Part shown: one piece after another, positions 20,858-31,753 of the stretch | Position numbering within the stretch: position 1 is the stretch's first letter | How the letters are laid out: each line of letters starts with the position of its first letter | Translations under genes and position numbers: made by a program | Source: Turritopsis dohrnii | Taxonomy: Eukaryota; Cnidaria; Hydrozoa; Anthoathecata; Oceaniidae | Length of the DNA stretch: 64,000 bases | Reading direction: 5' to 3' | NCBI GenBank assembly: GCA_027922465.2 | Contig: BQMF02000052.1 | Coordinates: 558,001-622,000 of the forward strand | The notes under the pieces: model-generated | Database searches by the model: none | What the model was told of the DNA's origin: nothing | What the model saw: only the letters and a program-made list of their open reading frames with translations

Positions 20858-20993
20858 GTTTATTATTTGTCTCGAAGAATCAGTTTGAATTACATAGTTT
20901 TATGACAAGATTGCATTGGTTTTTGAAGATTAAAATAACTTACATCTTTGTGGTTACTAAACACGTCTTGATACCTCCGCGAGAAAGAGTTAA

Positions 20994-21113
20994 AGAGGTT
21001 GTCGGTGGCTATGAGCAATAGCTTTAAGCTATATGCCATAGCCTGGATTCCTCGATGCGAGATCGGGCTATACTCCAATATTAGACCGTTTGTTTCTATT
21101 TTGTGAAATAAAA
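20994..21113. repeat. DIRS right terminal inverted repeat
   Basis: Reverse complement of 16818-16937 with a few differences, for example GTCGGTGG against ATCGGTGG. The inner edge abuts the presumed leader exon. Confidence 0.85.
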
Positions 21114-21270
21114 TCTATACATATTTTTTTAATAAGAAATCAGCGAGAGGCCCTTGCACTGAAAGTTTCTTAAAATTTTTGTGATTTGAGTACTGAAAAA
21201 TTCTTGTGTGGTTATTTAAATTTTCATTTCGAAACGGTAACCTCTGCTGACACCTTTTACCAAACACTTA

Positions 21271-21675
21271 GGGGCTGTTCATATGGAGGTGAGCTGGCCC
21301 GGTTCCGGGCTGGCTCACTTGAATGAGATGAAATTCACCCAGTGTTCATATGGATTTTCTCATCTCACCTAAACCGGGCTGGAAAATGTTTTTTAAATCA
21401 CGTAAACAATAATTCGAATTTCGACGCGTGCGCACTTTTCTAAAAATCTAAAATCTATCATAAAAATCTAAAATCTATCCCACCAAGCCGGGCTGGCCTG
21501 TATGAACAAATTTCATCTCACCTAGGTAAGATCCCGGTCAAATGAAATGAGATCTCACTTAAGTGAGCCAGCCCGCTTTTCATATGAACACAATTTCTTT
21601 TTATAAAGATTTCTTAATAACAGTGAGATCTCTGCTAAGTGAGCTAGCTCGGCTCACCTCCATATGAACAGCCCC
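21271..21675. mobile_element. PIF/Harbinger-type MITE, TTA duplication
   Basis: Terminal repeats GGGGCTGTTCATATGGAGGT at both ends, TTA on each side (21268-21270 and 21676-21678). The 405 bp body is rich in GTGAGCTGGC/GCCAGCCCG and ATGAGATGAAAT blocks in both orientations. Three-base TTA targets and GGGGCTGTT ends are typical of Harbinger MITEs. Confidence 0.85.
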
Positions 21676-21678
21676 TTA

Positions 21679-22367
21679 AGCTTGGTTCCCACTAGAGCAA
21701 ATATGAGATAGAAATGAGATAGGATTTGAGATGAGCGATCGATCATTCACACTATATCATAAATTTATCTCAAAAGCACCAAGACAAGCTGCATAAGTAA
21801 AAAAGGAAATATGGACATCAGTAGTAGTGCTATAATTTTGAGAAAGAAACTTTTAGTTATTTTATTTTTACGACGAATGCGAAGAAAACGCTTACTCAAA
21901 CAAAAAGATGGGCAACGTTGACGGATTTGAGGGGAGGAAAACATGGAGAATTTCCTCATATCCCTTGTCTGATTCGTCGTAAAGACAAAGAAACAAACGA
22001 ACACTTTCCACCAAAAGTTCATCTTTTGAGATCAAGCTCCAATTTTTTTTTTCTGGCATTTTCTCTCCCTCGTACTTCACACACAACACGCAAGAACGCA
22101 CACACAAACCATAGTTAGAATTGATGCACAATGTGATTTGAAAAAAAGCACGTGGAAATGTAAAAAAACGTTCGTCGGAACCTTTGAAGATGAAAAATTT
22201 TGATTCCAAAGATGTGATAGAAATGAGATGAAAATGAGATAAAAATGAGATCAAATATTCTACAAATGAAATAGAGCATTCTCATTAGATTCGAAAATTA
22301 TCTCATCTCATCCTATCTCATTTCTATCTCATTTCTATCTCATTTTTGCTGTAGTGGGAACCAAGCT
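21679..22367. mobile_element. Second Harbinger-type element, adjacent, with coding remnant
   Basis: Ends AGCTTGGTTCCCACT and its complement, followed by repeated ATGAGATAGAAATGAGAT on the inside. TTA at 21676-21678 and 22368-22370; the left TTA is the same three bases that close the previous MITE. On the minus strand from 22059 an ORF reads MPEKKNWSLISKDELLVESV and then LYDESDKGYEE, which looks like the start of a MADF/Myb-like DNA-binding protein that autonomous Harbinger elements carry. So this is an internally deleted derivative of such an element. Confidence 0.8.
21892..22059 (-). pseudogene. MADF-like fragment in the Harbinger element
   Basis: About 55 residues from the internal methionine. 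DELLVESVRLFLCLYDESDK fits the start of MADF domains (an acidic ELxxxVR then LYDxSxKxYE). The rest of the domain is missing, so it is not functional as it stands. Confidence 0.45.
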
Positions 22368-22835
22368 TTACTATTCACCATTTCTTCACAAAATCACGAA
22401 AACTATTTTGACTTTGTTCCATTGAGATTTGAAATTGACAATCGAATTTTATGATTCGAATGATAGATCGATATAGTTATAGGAGGGCAGCGCGAATGAA
22501 AATCTTATGAGAAGGTACTGTATTTAATTTAAGACAAGTTTCTATCTTTATCTTTGCATAGCTTTTTTTTTGTTTCGGACTTTAGTTTCTTATAAACGGG
22601 TTTCTTACAAATAAATACGTGCATGGTTCCATCTGATAGAAAACAACCAGTCAGCGAATTAGTTAAGAAACAAAGCCTTCGAATGGTTAACACGCATTTA
22701 TGAAAACATTCTCAGTTTTTCGACAATGTAAAAGTTAATGCTGTATAAATCTGACCTGTACTTTGTTTTTAAAAATGCCAGGCGATTGATTATTTATTTA
22801 TTAGGTAATTGTTTTACGTGGCTGCTGCTCGCACT

Positions 22836-22886
22836 CAGTTCTTCGCCGCCATCCGTATATCGAAAAGGCAAGAAACCCTGGTTGCT
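22836..22886 (+). repeat. Foldback-family, copy 3 (half)
   Basis: Only the core and right arm are present: ATCCGTATATCGAAAAGGCA followed by AGAAACCCTGG. Confidence 0.55.
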
Positions 22887-23371
22887 TTTGCATCTGTTTT
22901 CCAGGCGGGGCCACGGCTTAGAAGTTGGAGGCATTTCATCTAGCTGACAGGATATGTAGTAAGTGGACGTCTACTACTTTTGTGCGTATATCGTTCGTTT
23001 CCCAGCCGGCACATTTGTTAAAAAATCTCTGCGAAGGACAGCATTTTTATATAAATATGCACACAATTTCCATAATAAATAATTCTCTCCGCCACAGTGA
23101 CATTTTGGCGATTTTGCCGACTGGGTTAGAAGTATGTTTTATTGAAAGTGAAATGTGCCATTACCATCTAACGTGTTATGCGCGGTGTCTAATACGTAAA
23201 CAGTTCATGACGTCTTCAAAAAATATGATCCAAACTCAAGAGAGAATCCACAAATCAATTTTTCGCAATTCCATCAAGAAAGGGAAATATTGGGCGGAAA
23301 TCGTATCATTATTTCAATTTGCGCCCATATTGTATTCACTATGCTGAGTACCATTTGCAATGTTTAGCCAA

Positions 23372-23450
23372 CCTCGAACGCAGCGTCTCTTGCCGGCGAA
23401 AAAGCCGCTATCCGCATATCGAAAAGGCAAGAGACCCTGGGTTTGAGGTT
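23372..23450. repeat. Foldback-family hairpin, copy 4
   Basis: Arms AACCTCGAACGCAGCGTCTC and GAGACCCTGGGTTTGAGGTT around a loop with CGCATATCGAAAAGGCA. Confidence 0.7.
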
Positions 23451-23934
23451 GTTGGTTAGCTTTTCTTCAGATATATTACAAGAACATCAAAAACGATCAT
23501 TATATATATTCTTGAGTTAATAAATCTATAAATTGTTTCCTACAAAACAAAATTCCCTACACAATGTACGTAAACAGCCTTGATAATGACGACTTAAAAT
23601 AACACTCTTGACGTGCATGAATCATACCATACCAATACTAAGCGTTGATGTATGACTACCAGGCTTCACATTCAAAGGACAAAGTCATGTGATATTTTTA
23701 CACTTACTTTTTTGCAAATGCCTGGAAATTATACATGAAGCTCCACAACATGACATTAACGGAATAGATTTTCGTCTATGAATACTCAATTCAAAACAAT
23801 TATAGCAAAGTAAAAAAAGCTTTCAATTTAAAGGGCCTTAAAAACATATATCACTATTTTACGTGCACACAAATGTTAGGTTTGACTTATGAATTACATG
23901 AATACACAGCTGTTACATCAGAAGGAAAAATTAA

Positions 23935-24032
23935 TTAAGATGAAGTTTCTTCAACGTATTGCTTGTATGAAGCTTCGTCCATCAGATCATCCAGTTCACT
24001 TGCGTCACTTAATTCAATGGTGAACAACCAGC
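23935..24032 (-). CDS. GCSH: GCSH exon 5
   Basis: From TTATCAG to TAA. Encodes [20 protein letters not shown] and the tail [11 protein letters not shown]. Confidence 0.93.
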
Positions 24033-27000
24033 CTGATAAGAAACAAACACAAATAAACAATTTTGGTACGAGATCAAAACAAGAAACTGGATTTACAAAT
24101 AAATCAAAGTGGCCTTCTTTGGGGTATTTTCCAATTATACGATCTTCCTACACTTTCCCGATGTTTGACAGAGTTACTGGGAGTTTTTCCGCTGTTATAT
24201 ACCTTAAATTTATATTAAACTAGGCTCAAACAGAAAGTGGAAGAACAATCAAACAGAACAGTCATTTAAAACAGCAGAAACTCAATGTACTGACCATCAG
24301 GAAGAAAATCATGAAGAGAATACACATAAATGTCATAAATAATGCTCTTTTACGACCATACAAAACCCCTTCTCTATTCAATTCATATATGACTGGCAAC
24401 ATTTATTGAACAACAGTAATTTACCTTCTTTCTCAGCTGATGAATTAACTAAGCTTGGATTGGCAGTTAAGGTTTCATTGACTTCTTTTATGATACCTGA
24501 TACTGGTGACAAGACATCAGAAGCTGCTTTTACACTTTCCACAGTGCCTGCAAACTCTAAACAACGTCACATACAGTTATACAGAGAAAATCTAACCAAC
24601 AGAAGCGTACAGTTAATCCACCGAAAACCGTTAAGTTTCAACTGACCATCTTTCTCCACTTCAGTATCAACTTCTGGCAATTCCACGTAAACAAGTTCAC
24701 CAAGTTGATCCTAAAATTGCAATTGACAAGTGAAATTCATTTAGGGGGATCTCTAAATCTTAATTATTTTCAACTTCCCACTACTTTTATTAGTTGATCA
24801 GACTTTTCAAACATACAGGGTGTTTAAAGAAAAGTGGCGACAAGAAGTACTACCACAGTTTTTAAGTATCCAATTTGTTCTTTTAAATTTGATATCAATG
24901 GAATTCTTATCTTTTTGTCTTTCCCATGATGTATTTTTTGTAGTAAATGGAAAAGAGGAAGAAGAGAATATCGAAAAAACAAGTTTGGAAAAACTCATTA
25001 ATTTCTTAACGATCAATTAGGATGTTCAACAATAAGTTCAATTTGCAAAAAACAAAAACAGTTATATACATAATGTTTTTTTATCACATTCACCTTAACA
25101 AAGTCAATGTTTCCCATGTTTGAATAAATGTTACGTAAGCAATTGCTTTAAAAAATGTGGTAATATTTTTTTGTTGCCATTTTGTTGCAACATACTGGAT
25201 CAAAAAATAAATATATAACACCATTCTTAAATAGACTTTTATAAGCTGTCTACAATGAAAATAAAACTAGATTAATCCTCATGGAATCATCCATACAGAT
25301 TGTAGATTGCCCCAGGGGAAAAAATCACGATACGCATGTATAGGTTAATGAATAATTAAACATAAGTATCGATTGTGCATACCTGTGCATGATTAGTTAT
25401 ACCAACTTTTCCAAAAGTCCCTTCCAGATCTAACCATTCATGCTCCTTTGAAAAGTACTTCTGATCTATAGATTAACAAAAAATGCCCGCTTTTCTTTAT
25501 TTTAAGAAACACAAATAAAAACATGAGGCTCAAAGCGTGTATATCAGAATGTTATAAATATCTTCAAGAGTTCTCTTTCATGTTTCCTTATTTTCTTAAT
25601 TAATAGAAGTTATTTCCTTATAAGGAAGAAGACAAACCCATTAGCTTTTGCTAAATACAGGAGGGTGGCCACCTTGAATATTAGTTACAGACTCGCTGGC
25701 CATGTTCAGCCTGCTTTGAGCCACCCAGAGGCTATGAGAAATAAAATTACGGAATTGGCAACCAAAGGTGTACCCATGTTGTAGAGCTCGAAAAACTGAT
25801 AAAAAAATGAAACATTTCAGAAAATTTAATGGAGTTGTGCAAATCATTGATATAAAGCAAGAACAGCAAAAGCCCCAGGACAGAACTCTGAGGGATTCCA
25901 TACATAATGAGCTTAGAACTGAAGTTAGAGTTGCCAACAGATACAAATTGAAAACAATCTGAGAGGTATGACTCAAACCATTGATTAGCAAGCGGATGCC
26001 ATAAAATCGAATAAGGCAATAATCACTTCATTTTCATGAGTTAAAATTGCAGGATGACGACTGTAAACCAGAGTGATTATGTAAACTAACATTATATATT
26101 CATCAGACCAAAATTACCCAGAGTGGGTTACAAATTTGTACTTTTGAAACTTTCCATGTATATGTATACTTTGTTTGCTCTGGCAAGGTTGTTACGGACT
26201 CTAGCTTCTAGCCATCATTCCTTTTTGTAAGATTTTTTTCTTTTCAACAGAAGACAAAAATCTTCTACTCAATACAATTTCTACTACGACAAAAGTTTAA
26301 ATAAAAAAACAACATTTGTCTCCTATAAAATTCCATTTAATTTCTGAAAATAGAGAGCAATGCAATAAAGTCAAGGAAATTAGTTAATATAACATATTTT
26401 ATTATATATTCCATTGGTATACGAATAAAACTTTTTGTTATCCGATAAGATTTGTTATATGAGGAAAAAGATTACCCTCCATGAAAGTATGTGTCTGCTA
26501 TAATTCATGAATCTATAACATAACTAAGGGATTTCCTCCAGAAATTATACACCCTTTTTTTAATAAGAACAATTTCATAAGAACACAAGCCGCAGATTCA
26601 GCCAAAATTTAAGAACAAAATAAGAACAACTTGAGGCTCAAATCAATGTTTCAAAAATTAAGAACATCCTAAGCCTGAATTTTCTTGTAAAATAAGAACT
26701 CATGATGTGAATTCTCTCACTGGGAAATGGTTTAGAAGTTTATTGCTGTTTCACCTTCAGTAAATGTGCGAAATATATTAATGATGGTGGCCTGCTTAAA
26801 AACTTGCATACTCAGATTTTTGACAACCATACTTTTGACCAGTTGTTTTTAAAAAGATTTAGCTATTTTTATTTTATTGGAAGTTCCAGAAATAAGAATA
26901 AAATGAAACTGAAATCTGAAACTGTTTTCTTAAAGCTAAGAGTAAAATAAGAACAATTCAGGCTAAAAAAGTCTCAAAAAATAAGAACATCCAGTCTCAA

Positions 27001-30000
27001 GTCAGATTTTACTTGTTCTTATATAATAAAAAAAAGCGTGTATGCTAACAACACAACACTTATATGCTGTAAATACCGTGAGTTGGGGCAGGATTCAACT
27101 CTGTGGGGCGAGATTCAACATGGCAAAATCAAGCTGCATCTGGTCAATAACTTATAAATACATTTACATTTCTAAAACTAAACCAAGTTATACAACACAA
27201 AAAAGATTTAAAGCAATCAAAACATTCATGAATGATTACCATTTAGAGATACTCTGGCTATTAAAATGTCATGATCCATCAATATTGTTATGTACGGGGT
27301 TCAAATGTTTTGACGTCAAAATATCTGCACTGTGAGAAAAATGTTTTCATAAATTTCATGTCGGTTCGTTAGATTTTGATATACGATTTAAGGTAAAAGT
27401 TGTTATAAGAAATAGTTTAAAATTTTAGGTTTTGACATCAGGTTAGTATAGTATTTCATAAATGGTCATCCATTTTTTTGTGTGAATCACAACAATACAC
27501 ATGGCTGCCTGAAAATGAATGTGAATGCCAGGTTTCTACATTGCAAATTGGTTAAGTTGAGCCTATTAGGATGAGATAGTCTAGTCGTAGTCAGAGATTT
27601 CAAACCTTGTGAAAAAAGTTGTAGATTGCATTTAAATGTATATACTGTCAGACAAAACTTACCAAGAAGATCAGTATTAATTCAGTATTCACATCTTTTC
27701 AACTGAGTAGCAATGGGAACTGATGAAGTGTATACAATGTGCACTTCTAAATCTTTGCACAAAACCCTTTACACAGTAATTGCACAGTCATCAATTCTCT
27801 CCATCATTGCGTTCTTTACATCTCAGCTCACGACGACACACGCACGATAAGCTTTGTAGGTGCACTGGGTTGGACGGAAAGGTGTTTTAGGGGATGATTT
27901 TGCTTAGTGAAAACCGTCTTTGAGAAATAAATTTTGCACAATCATCTCCTTCAGTTTGTTTCACTACACAGCTTCAGGCCCACGCACCCCAAAATACGAC
28001 CAGCGCATTAGTAACTTTTATAAACACGCTTGAAAGAGTGAAAAGGTGGCTGGGCGGAGGGTGGACATCATTTCGTGGAAACCGTCTTTGAGAAATCCTA
28101 ATTGTTATTTTAAAAATAAACATGCGCGGCTGTACGAAGTCTTTTAACTCGTGTTGGGATTTGAAGAGCTCAAAGGCAATTTACATTTGGCATTTGTAAA
28201 AATGTAAAAAAAAAAATTTGTTGTAGAGTGTACAGGGTTGGAATTAAGGATTCGTTATTCGTGAATCACGAATCAATTTCTTGTTTCTACGAATCAAGAA
28301 TTCGTAAAACTCCCATTTTTCATGAATTGTTTTTGAAATTTTTAACTACGCATAGCGCTGCTCAGATATTGAACTCAAATGTAAATTGGAGTATGACATC
28401 ATAAACAAGAAGGTGGAAAAACTAGTGTGCAGCACTTGTAAAAGATGCAAAATAAAAATAAATTTCTGATCAATGATTCGTAAAAACTCGTTTTTCTTTA
28501 CACCTTCTCATTCGTATTGCGCAACAATTTTCTTCATTTCGTTTATTTCTTTGTTAAGCTGTGCGTTTCCACTCAGGAAAAAGTCAGTCGAAAAAGAAAA
28601 TTTCGATCCGGAAAAGTATTTTTCGGCCGAAATTTTCTTTTTTTTATTTCCATTACTTCTTTTCTCTTCAGAAAGCTTCAATTTTAAATGTAAACAAAAT
28701 GTGGCTGCAATAAACATCATTTTTTTGAAACAAAAACAACTATTGAAACAAAAACGTTTAAAAAGAAGATTTTGGGTTAGGAAAATTTTTGCGGAAAGAT
28801 CTTGGAAAGGAGAAGTCCATCGGTTAGTGAAGGAAACTATTTGACCATGAATCGTTTTTCAAATTATTTCGCCTTCTAACTGTGTGAAAAGTTGTTGCAG
28901 TATGTAGCACAAAAGATAACAAAATCATCTTAAAGACGGGAGTGTATTTCAGCTCAAGAGCGATTTGTGCGTTACTACTTTAAGATACACCGTACTGATC
29001 TCTACACGTCGCCATCTTGTTTAAAGCAACTTGAATGGCTCTCTATGATTTTTCGAGCGAAAAACACAGAAAAAGTTGAAAATTTTCAACTTGTTCGATC
29101 ATGCTGAAGTTTTCGAGTCGAAACAAAATTACCATAGCAACCCGTGACATACGGTTTTCTTAAGTGGAAACGCAGCTTTAGAGAATATTTCATTCGTTTG
29201 TTCGTTCGCACGTGCCGCATTAGCGCACGTGTAACAATAACGAAAAATGATATACGGTACAACGTGCCGTCCAACACTTCTTTGAGATTCTATGGCTGCA
29301 AAATGCTGTAATAATGACAGCTGTATTTTGCGAAAGTGTTTTCAAACGGTGATCCATTTCTGTCAAAAACATTAGATCTTATCTTTCCTGATGGGCTATA
29401 AACAAACAAATTTTTGTTTTAGATGATGGTAGGATCTGTTAAAATAATAAAAACAGAGACTCCTATGAAAAACAAAAAACATAAACAAATAGATAGCGAT
29501 CATACTTGTACTTCGCATAAAACGTAAACATTTTCTAATTTTTTCACGAAGCGATATTTTTTTCTTAATTCCAACCCTGGTGTAGTATAGATTACATCTT
29601 GGGTCAGATATGCGATGTTGTTGTTTTGAAATTTCGAAGTATTTTGTTGAATATTGTGGTCTGGATAATGAATGGTGTTGTTGAATCTCGCCCCAACTCA
29701 CGGTAGCTACTACAGGGTTCGAATTTAGCGGTCCGCGAATCGCGATCTGGTTTTAAGATTTCGCGGAACACTTTTTCCAAGTTTTCATCATATTTGAGAA
29801 TTGATTTTGATAGTTTTAAAACAATTTGAACTTCAATAAAAACGTTTTTTAGTGCGAAGAAAATTCACATATGTTTCTTAAGCGCGCCTCTACAGTCTAC
29901 TCTTTAGTTCCAAATAGATGAAAAACGTATTCTTTTAATTTCTTAAGGTCAAAATACACGATCTGATTTTACATATATGATTTTACATACTCAATTGATG

Positions 30001-31333
30001 TATGGAAAAAATCATATATGTAATAGTAAAATACACGTTATGTAAAATCATATTATATATACTTTTTCATAACAGTAATAAAAGTGAAGATGGATGTGCT
30101 AGAGAAGGTGAAATTTGCAATTGCATATATTATAATCGCGCTATGCTGTGATGATGATAAAAACTAAGAAAGCGTAGAAGTGATTGTGCAAAGCCCTGGT
30201 TACAGCGTACAGATAGCCATGGTTTTTATGCACAACTTCTTAGGGAGCTGATCTTAGAGGAACCTGACATTTACAAAAATTATCTTCGCATGACAGCCGA
30301 ACGCCATTTTCTTTAAAAAGTTTTTATTTGATACTAACAAACACAAGGGAAATCTCAAAAAATTCATTCAAACTTCTAAATTTTTTCTTCTGCACATTTG
30401 CCGCATATGAAGGACGCACTCTGATTGGTTGAAATTGAATGTTTTGAATTTTGTACATCCGGGAAATTGAATGAAAGAAAAAAACAACATTGTTTTGACA
30501 TTAGAAATGTTACGTGTAAAAAATGATTGGCGTAACAGATTAAGTCGTGACCGACTTAGTGCTACATTGCAGATATGTGAAGAAGGTTCTGATATCGAAA
30601 GCTTTAATCCAGACATTGTGATATCGGAGTGGTATGATGCGAAAGTGTGCAGACTATCTTCGGGCCCTCACAATTACCCCAAGAAAAGAAAAACATCTAA
30701 AGGGAAATCTTGTATTGTAGAACTTGGTGCAATGACACTTTCAGACATAGAAGATTTAGATAGCGATGAAGAACATTAATGTATTATTTTTGCGTGTAAA
30801 ATAACTTCTTCTTTTATTATGTTATCGTATGATCTTGGTTGTGTTTTTTATTTTGATAACTTTACTTCTATGCTAAAAAGAAATGTATTTTATTTTATTA
30901 GTATCATTTTTAAATAAAAACATCGTGGGGGAGGTGCTCCCCGGAGGTTTTCAAATTTTCGCGGATCACTTAGTAGATTTAATTCGAACCCTGTAGTTAC
31001 TAGCTTGAGAGAGCGTCTGTCCGTATGTACTTTTTTGATGATTCATTTCTTCAGTTAGATAGGATAAGATAGGATATAAGGTATTTCTATTTTACAGTCA
31101 TATAAAAGGCGGCGTGTTGGAGGTGTGTGTGTTAGGAGTTGTACATAAAACGAGGGGACATCTATACGCAAATATATTAAAAAAAGAGAAAACTTACATG
31201 AAAATTTTGTTGTACACAAAGATCGAACTAGTAAGCCAGTGGATTGAAAGTTGTAGATTGACGGCAAAGTTTTACGAGGTAGAACAGCACCTAAAGCAGT
31301 AGAAATACGAACACATGCAAATCTGGTCGCCAT
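23935..31333 (-). CDS. GCSH: Glycine cleavage system H protein, mitochondrial, 5 exons
   Basis: Complete gene on the minus strand; exons 31333-31198, 25465-25383, 24710-24647, 24556-24425 and 24032-23935 join in frame to 170 residues, close to the 173 of the human protein. Exon 1 is a mitochondrial transit peptide ([20 protein letters not shown], basic with no acidic residues). The mature part has [28 protein letters not shown], then ESVKAAS with the lipoylated lysine (about K104), [30 protein letters not shown] and a C-terminal [13 protein letters not shown]. The H protein carries the aminomethyl group between the P, T and L proteins of mitochondrial glycine breakdown and is also a lipoate relay. 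All catalytic features are present, so it should be functional. Intron 1 (5.7 kb) is filled with transposon nests and the promoter region is squeezed against a LINE. Confidence 0.95.
24425..24556 (-). CDS. GCSH: GCSH exon 4 (lipoyl lysine)
   Basis: From TTTAG to donor GTAAAT. Contains [20 protein letters not shown]; the K in ESVKAAS is the lipoylation site. Ends SSAEKE plus one base. Confidence 0.93.
24647..24710 (-). CDS. GCSH: GCSH exon 3
   Basis: From TTTTAG to donor GTCAGT. Encodes [20 protein letters not shown] and D plus one base of the next codon. Confidence 0.92.
25383..25465 (-). CDS. GCSH: GCSH exon 2
   Basis: From CTATAG to donor GTATGC. Two bases complete the split tyrosine codon, then [20 protein letters not shown], ending NHAQ in phase 0. 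Confidence 0.92.
25668..25810 (-). repeat. Helitron-like fragment
   Basis: Shares CCATGTTCAGCCTGC, TTACGGAATTGGCAACC and CATGTTGTAGAGCTCGAAAA with the tandem Helitrons at 46108-48355. No end is preserved. Confidence 0.6.
25747..26019 (-). pseudogene. LINE reverse-transcriptase relic
   Basis: About 70 recognisable residues: [51 protein letters not shown]. This is the palm region before the catalytic FADD box, with GVPQGS decayed to GIPQSS. Different subfamily from the LINE at 31.5-33.6 kb. Its left end merges with a Helitron-like fragment (25668-25810). Confidence 0.75.
26551..27036. repeat. TIR element rich in AAGAAC
   Basis: Left CTTTTTTTAATAAGAAC and right GTTCTTATATAATAAAAAAAAG face each other across about 485 bp; the inside repeats AAATAAGAAC. 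Possibly a relative of the AAGAAT MITE at 44493. No target duplication seen. Confidence 0.45.
28233..29579. mobile_element. hAT-like element (middle of the nest)
   Basis: Terminal repeats CAGGGTTGGAATTAAG at both ends, of the CAGGG type known from hAT elements. A five-base repeat GTGTA flanks it on both sides; a clean eight-base duplication is not seen. The inside has mirrored GAATCACGAATCAA pieces. Invaded at 28557. Confidence 0.6.
28557..29177. mobile_element. Harbinger-type element (innermost of the nest)
   Basis: Ends AGCTGTGCGTTTCCACT and AGTGGAAACGCAGCT, with TTA at 28554-28556 and 29178-29180. The plus-strand ORF in it has [20 protein letters not shown] and EVHRLVKE near 28758-28835, like the RRxxWVRPW start of Harbinger transposases. 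The 621 bp length means most of the transposase is deleted. Confidence 0.8.
29713..30993 (+). mobile_element. hAT element, 1.3 kb
   Basis: Ends CAGGGTTCGAATT and AATTCGAACCCTG. TAGCTACT before and TAGTTACT after differ at one position and look like an eight-base hAT duplication (with one extra A at the left). It carries the hAT C-terminal ORF at 30471. Only 9 bp separate it from the TA-flanked nest on its left. Confidence 0.75.
30471..30779 (+). pseudogene. hAT transposase C-terminal fragment
   Basis: 102 residues. [39 protein letters not shown] and SEWYD match the C-terminal hAT dimerisation region (KNDWRSRL, then LxIxxEGPxxxxFxPxxAIxxW). The tail is acidic ([12 protein letters not shown]). 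The catalytic core is missing, so the element is non-autonomous. Confidence 0.7.
31198..31333 (-). CDS. GCSH: GCSH exon 1 (transit peptide)
   Basis: ATG at 31333 in an AAGATGGCG context; 45 codons plus one base, donor GTAAGT. Encodes the mitochondrial presequence up to SLCTTKFS. Confidence 0.9.
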
Positions 31334-31450
31334 CTTTTTTTCTATGACCTCTCCGTGCGGGGAGCACGATGATAAGCTTGTTTAAAGGCTGGTTTACACC
31401 ATCCAGAGAATTTTTGAAATTTAATCTGTCTTAATAATCTGCTGTTTTTG
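31334..31450 (-). promoter_or_regulatory. Presumed GCSH 5' UTR and core promoter
   Basis: The only non-repeat sequence between the GCSH ATG and the end of the LINE. It contains a GC-rich hairpin (GTGCTCCCCGCAC). No TATA box; a TATA-less housekeeping promoter is plausible. Inference from position only. Confidence 0.35.
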
Positions 31451-31753
31451 ATTGATTGATTGATTGATATATTTTTAGTTAAGAAACATTACAAGTCCGT
31501 AACTGTTAAAAAATTTTCAATTAAAAGTCTTTATCATATATATAGTAGATATAAGAATGTTTACATAAACTATCTGAAATATAGATCGTCCTTGTACATA
31601 TTGTTTCAAGTAACACGGGAAACTCGTAGAAGATCATGGATGATCTTATCGCCGAGAACCGAGTGATTACACAGCGTAAATGTTACAATCTTACAATTTT
31701 ATCAAACTGTTAAAAAGGAATAAGTATGTAACTAGACTTGACTTGAAAATTGA

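Larger units (their letters stand above)
16818..21113 (-). mobile_element. DIRS-type tyrosine-recombinase retrotransposon, decayed
   Basis: Inverted terminal repeats of 120 bp at 16818-16937 and 20994-21113 bracket gag, reverse transcriptase/RNase H and tyrosine recombinase on the minus strand, in that order. This is the DIRS plan: no integrase, no LTRs, integration by a tyrosine recombinase. Length (4.3 kb) and order suggest a nearly full element. It cannot be active: the RT catalytic box is missing, a stop interrupts pol, and the recombinase has two frameshifts. A possible donor GTAAGT at 20941, upstream of gag, would allow a short leader intron. Confidence 0.92.
22371..23934. other. Spacer with two foldback-family copies
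   Basis: Holds the half copy at 22836-22886 and the full copy at 23372-23450. A plus-strand ORF at 22925-23347 contains HSDILAILPTGLEV, which recalls the ATP-binding motif of RecQ-like helicases without the GKS, and CHYHLTCYARC. It is too degenerate to call. Otherwise AT-rich. Confidence 0.45.
27076..29703. mobile_element. TA-flanked TIR element (outermost of a nest)
   Basis: Ends CCGTGAGTTGGGGC with the motif GGGCGAGATTCAAC close by at both sides; TA at 27074-27075 and 29704-29705. TA targets fit the Tc1/mariner superfamily. No transposase ORF survives. It has been invaded by the element at 28233-29579. Confidence 0.7.
25466..31197. other. GCSH intron 1, filled with transposons
   Basis: 5.7 kb intron. 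Contents from left: Helitron-like fragment 25668-25810 overlapping a LINE relic to 26019, a TIR element at about 26551-27036, the three-level nest 27076-29703 and the hAT element 29713-30993. Only short stretches between them are free of recognisable repeats. Confidence 0.8.

Noticed and set aside
16818..21113. LTR retrotransposon or old virus copy
   Set aside because: Ends are inverted, not direct; there is a tyrosine recombinase and no integrase or protease. DIRS is the better call.
28473..28844. Complete gene of 123 residues
   Set aside because: Only the end (28758-28835) looks like a Harbinger transposase; the first part crosses the border of the element at 28557.
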